NCBI GenBank assembly: GCA_017592775.1
Contig: JAGFNJ010000026.1
Location: forward strand, 1 to 64,000
Source of the DNA: Candidatus Accumulibacter conexus
GTDB taxonomy: Bacteria; Pseudomonadota; Gammaproteobacteria; Burkholderiales; Rhodocyclaceae
Direction of reading: 5' to 3'
Length of the DNA stretch: 64,000 nt
The notes under the pieces were generated by a model. It was given only the letters and a program-made list of their open reading frames with translations, was not told where the DNA came from and ran no database searches. Both the position numbers and the translations under genes were made by a program. Of the stretch, positions 63,433 to 64,000 are shown piece by piece (the first letter of the stretch is position 1; every line of letters begins with the position of its first letter).

Positions 63433-64000
63433 ATGTTCTCCCGCATCACAGGGGTTGGCAGCTTCCTGCCAGGGCCGGCCGTCAGCAACGATGATCTCGC
63501 GCGCCGCGGCATCGAGACCAGCGATGACTGGATCACCAGTCGCACCGGAATTCGCTCTCGTCACCTGGCCGCGGACGGACAGACGGCGAGCGACCTGGGC
63601 CTCGAGGCGAGCCAGCGGGCACTGCAGGCAGCCGGGCTGACGGCGCCCGACATCGACCTGATCATCGTTGCCACCTCGACTCCGGACTTCATTTTCCCCA
63701 GTACCGCCTGCCTGCTGCAATGCAAGCTCGGCAACCGGACGGCGACGGCGTTCGACGTCCAGGCCGTCTGCAGCGGTTTCGTCTATGCGTTGACGATTGC
63801 CGAGAAGTTCATCCGCTCGGGCAGCCACCGGCGGGCGCTGGTCGTCGGCGCCGAGGTCTTCTCGCGCATCCTCGACTGGTCCGACCGCGGCACCTGCGTG
63901 CTGTTCGGCGATGGTGCCGGTGCCGTCGTTCTCGAAGCCGCGGAGCAGCCGGGAATCCTGGCGACCGCGCTGCATGCCGACGGCGCCCACCACGACATCC
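63433..64000 (+). CDS. fabH: Beta-ketoacyl-ACP synthase III, partial (cut by window end)
   Basis: 189 codons are visible. [11 protein letters not shown] opens the protein; R-T-G-I-R-S-R-H-L and the active cysteine in A-V-C-S-G-F are present; the His/Asn part of the triad lies beyond the window. FabH condenses acetyl-CoA with malonyl-ACP to start fatty-acid synthesis. ATG follows the plsX stop by one base, so the two are coupled. The remaining ~130 residues are missing only because the window ends. Confidence 0.96.
   Translation, partial: MFSRITGVGSFLPGPAVSNDDLARRGIETSDDWITSRTGIRSRHLAADGQTASDLGLEASQRALQAAGLTAPDIDLIIVATSTPDFIFPSTACLLQCKLGNRTATAFDVQAVCSGFVYALTIAEKFIRSGSHRRALVVGAEVFSRILDWSDRGTCVLFGDGAGAVVLEAAEQPGILATALHADGAHHDI

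Overview
The window is a GC-rich, gene-dense chromosomal segment of a betaproteobacterium. Gene order (leuS-lptE-holA-proA, ogt-xerD, rne/rluC-gph-Rieske-sppA, maf-yceD-rpmF-plsX-fabH) is typical of Rhodocyclales. The plant-type PPi-dependent phosphofructokinase next to a class II aldolase would suit a Candidatus Accumulibacter-like polyphosphate-cycling organism. That assignment is inference from gene content; no rRNA or marker search was possible.

Layout. 1-127: 3' end of a group II intron. 0.4-15.7 kb: housekeeping and stress genes: a TMEM165/GDT1-type Mn exporter, a small conserved protein, a FecR-SPOR exported protein divergent from an ECF sigma/anti-sigma/exported-protein operon, leuS-lptE-holA, proA, a chalcone-isomerase-like exported protein, ogt-xerD, cobS-cobC and an MT-A70 DNA methylase. 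15.9-19.3 kb: a SWIM-SNF2 helicase, a BrnA-type antitoxin behind what looks like a decayed brnT, and a scrambled remnant of a second helicase copy. 19.3-22.3 kb: pfp and fba, each with its own terminator.

22.7-53.0 kb: a large surface-glycan locus. A minus-strand block (kpsE-kpsM-kpsT, glycosyltransferases, a glycosyltransferase-pyruvyltransferase fusion, several methyltransferases and two long coiled-coil proteins) looks like an ABC-transporter-dependent capsule or exopolysaccharide system. One coiled-coil protein joins an FkbM-type methyltransferase to seven near-identical 49-residue repeats. Beside it lies a set resembling the rhizobial rkp-1 region (rkpA, G, H, I, J): a reducing type I PKS (2559 aa, no thioesterase), an alpha-oxoamine synthase, a short-chain dehydrogenase, an LTA-synthase/sulfatase-family membrane protein and a KpsS-like capsule protein. 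Together these could make a polyketide-derived, sphingoid-like amino lipid that anchors or carries the exported glycan. This is the most interesting part of the window.

53.1-64 kb: housekeeping again: a DUF3299-type periplasmic protein, rne, divergent rluC-gph-Rieske-sppA, an RsmI-like methylase with maf, and the fatty-acid/ribosomal operon yceD-rpmF-plsX-fabH, the last cut by the window edge. No tRNA, rRNA, CRISPR array or complete insertion sequence was seen.
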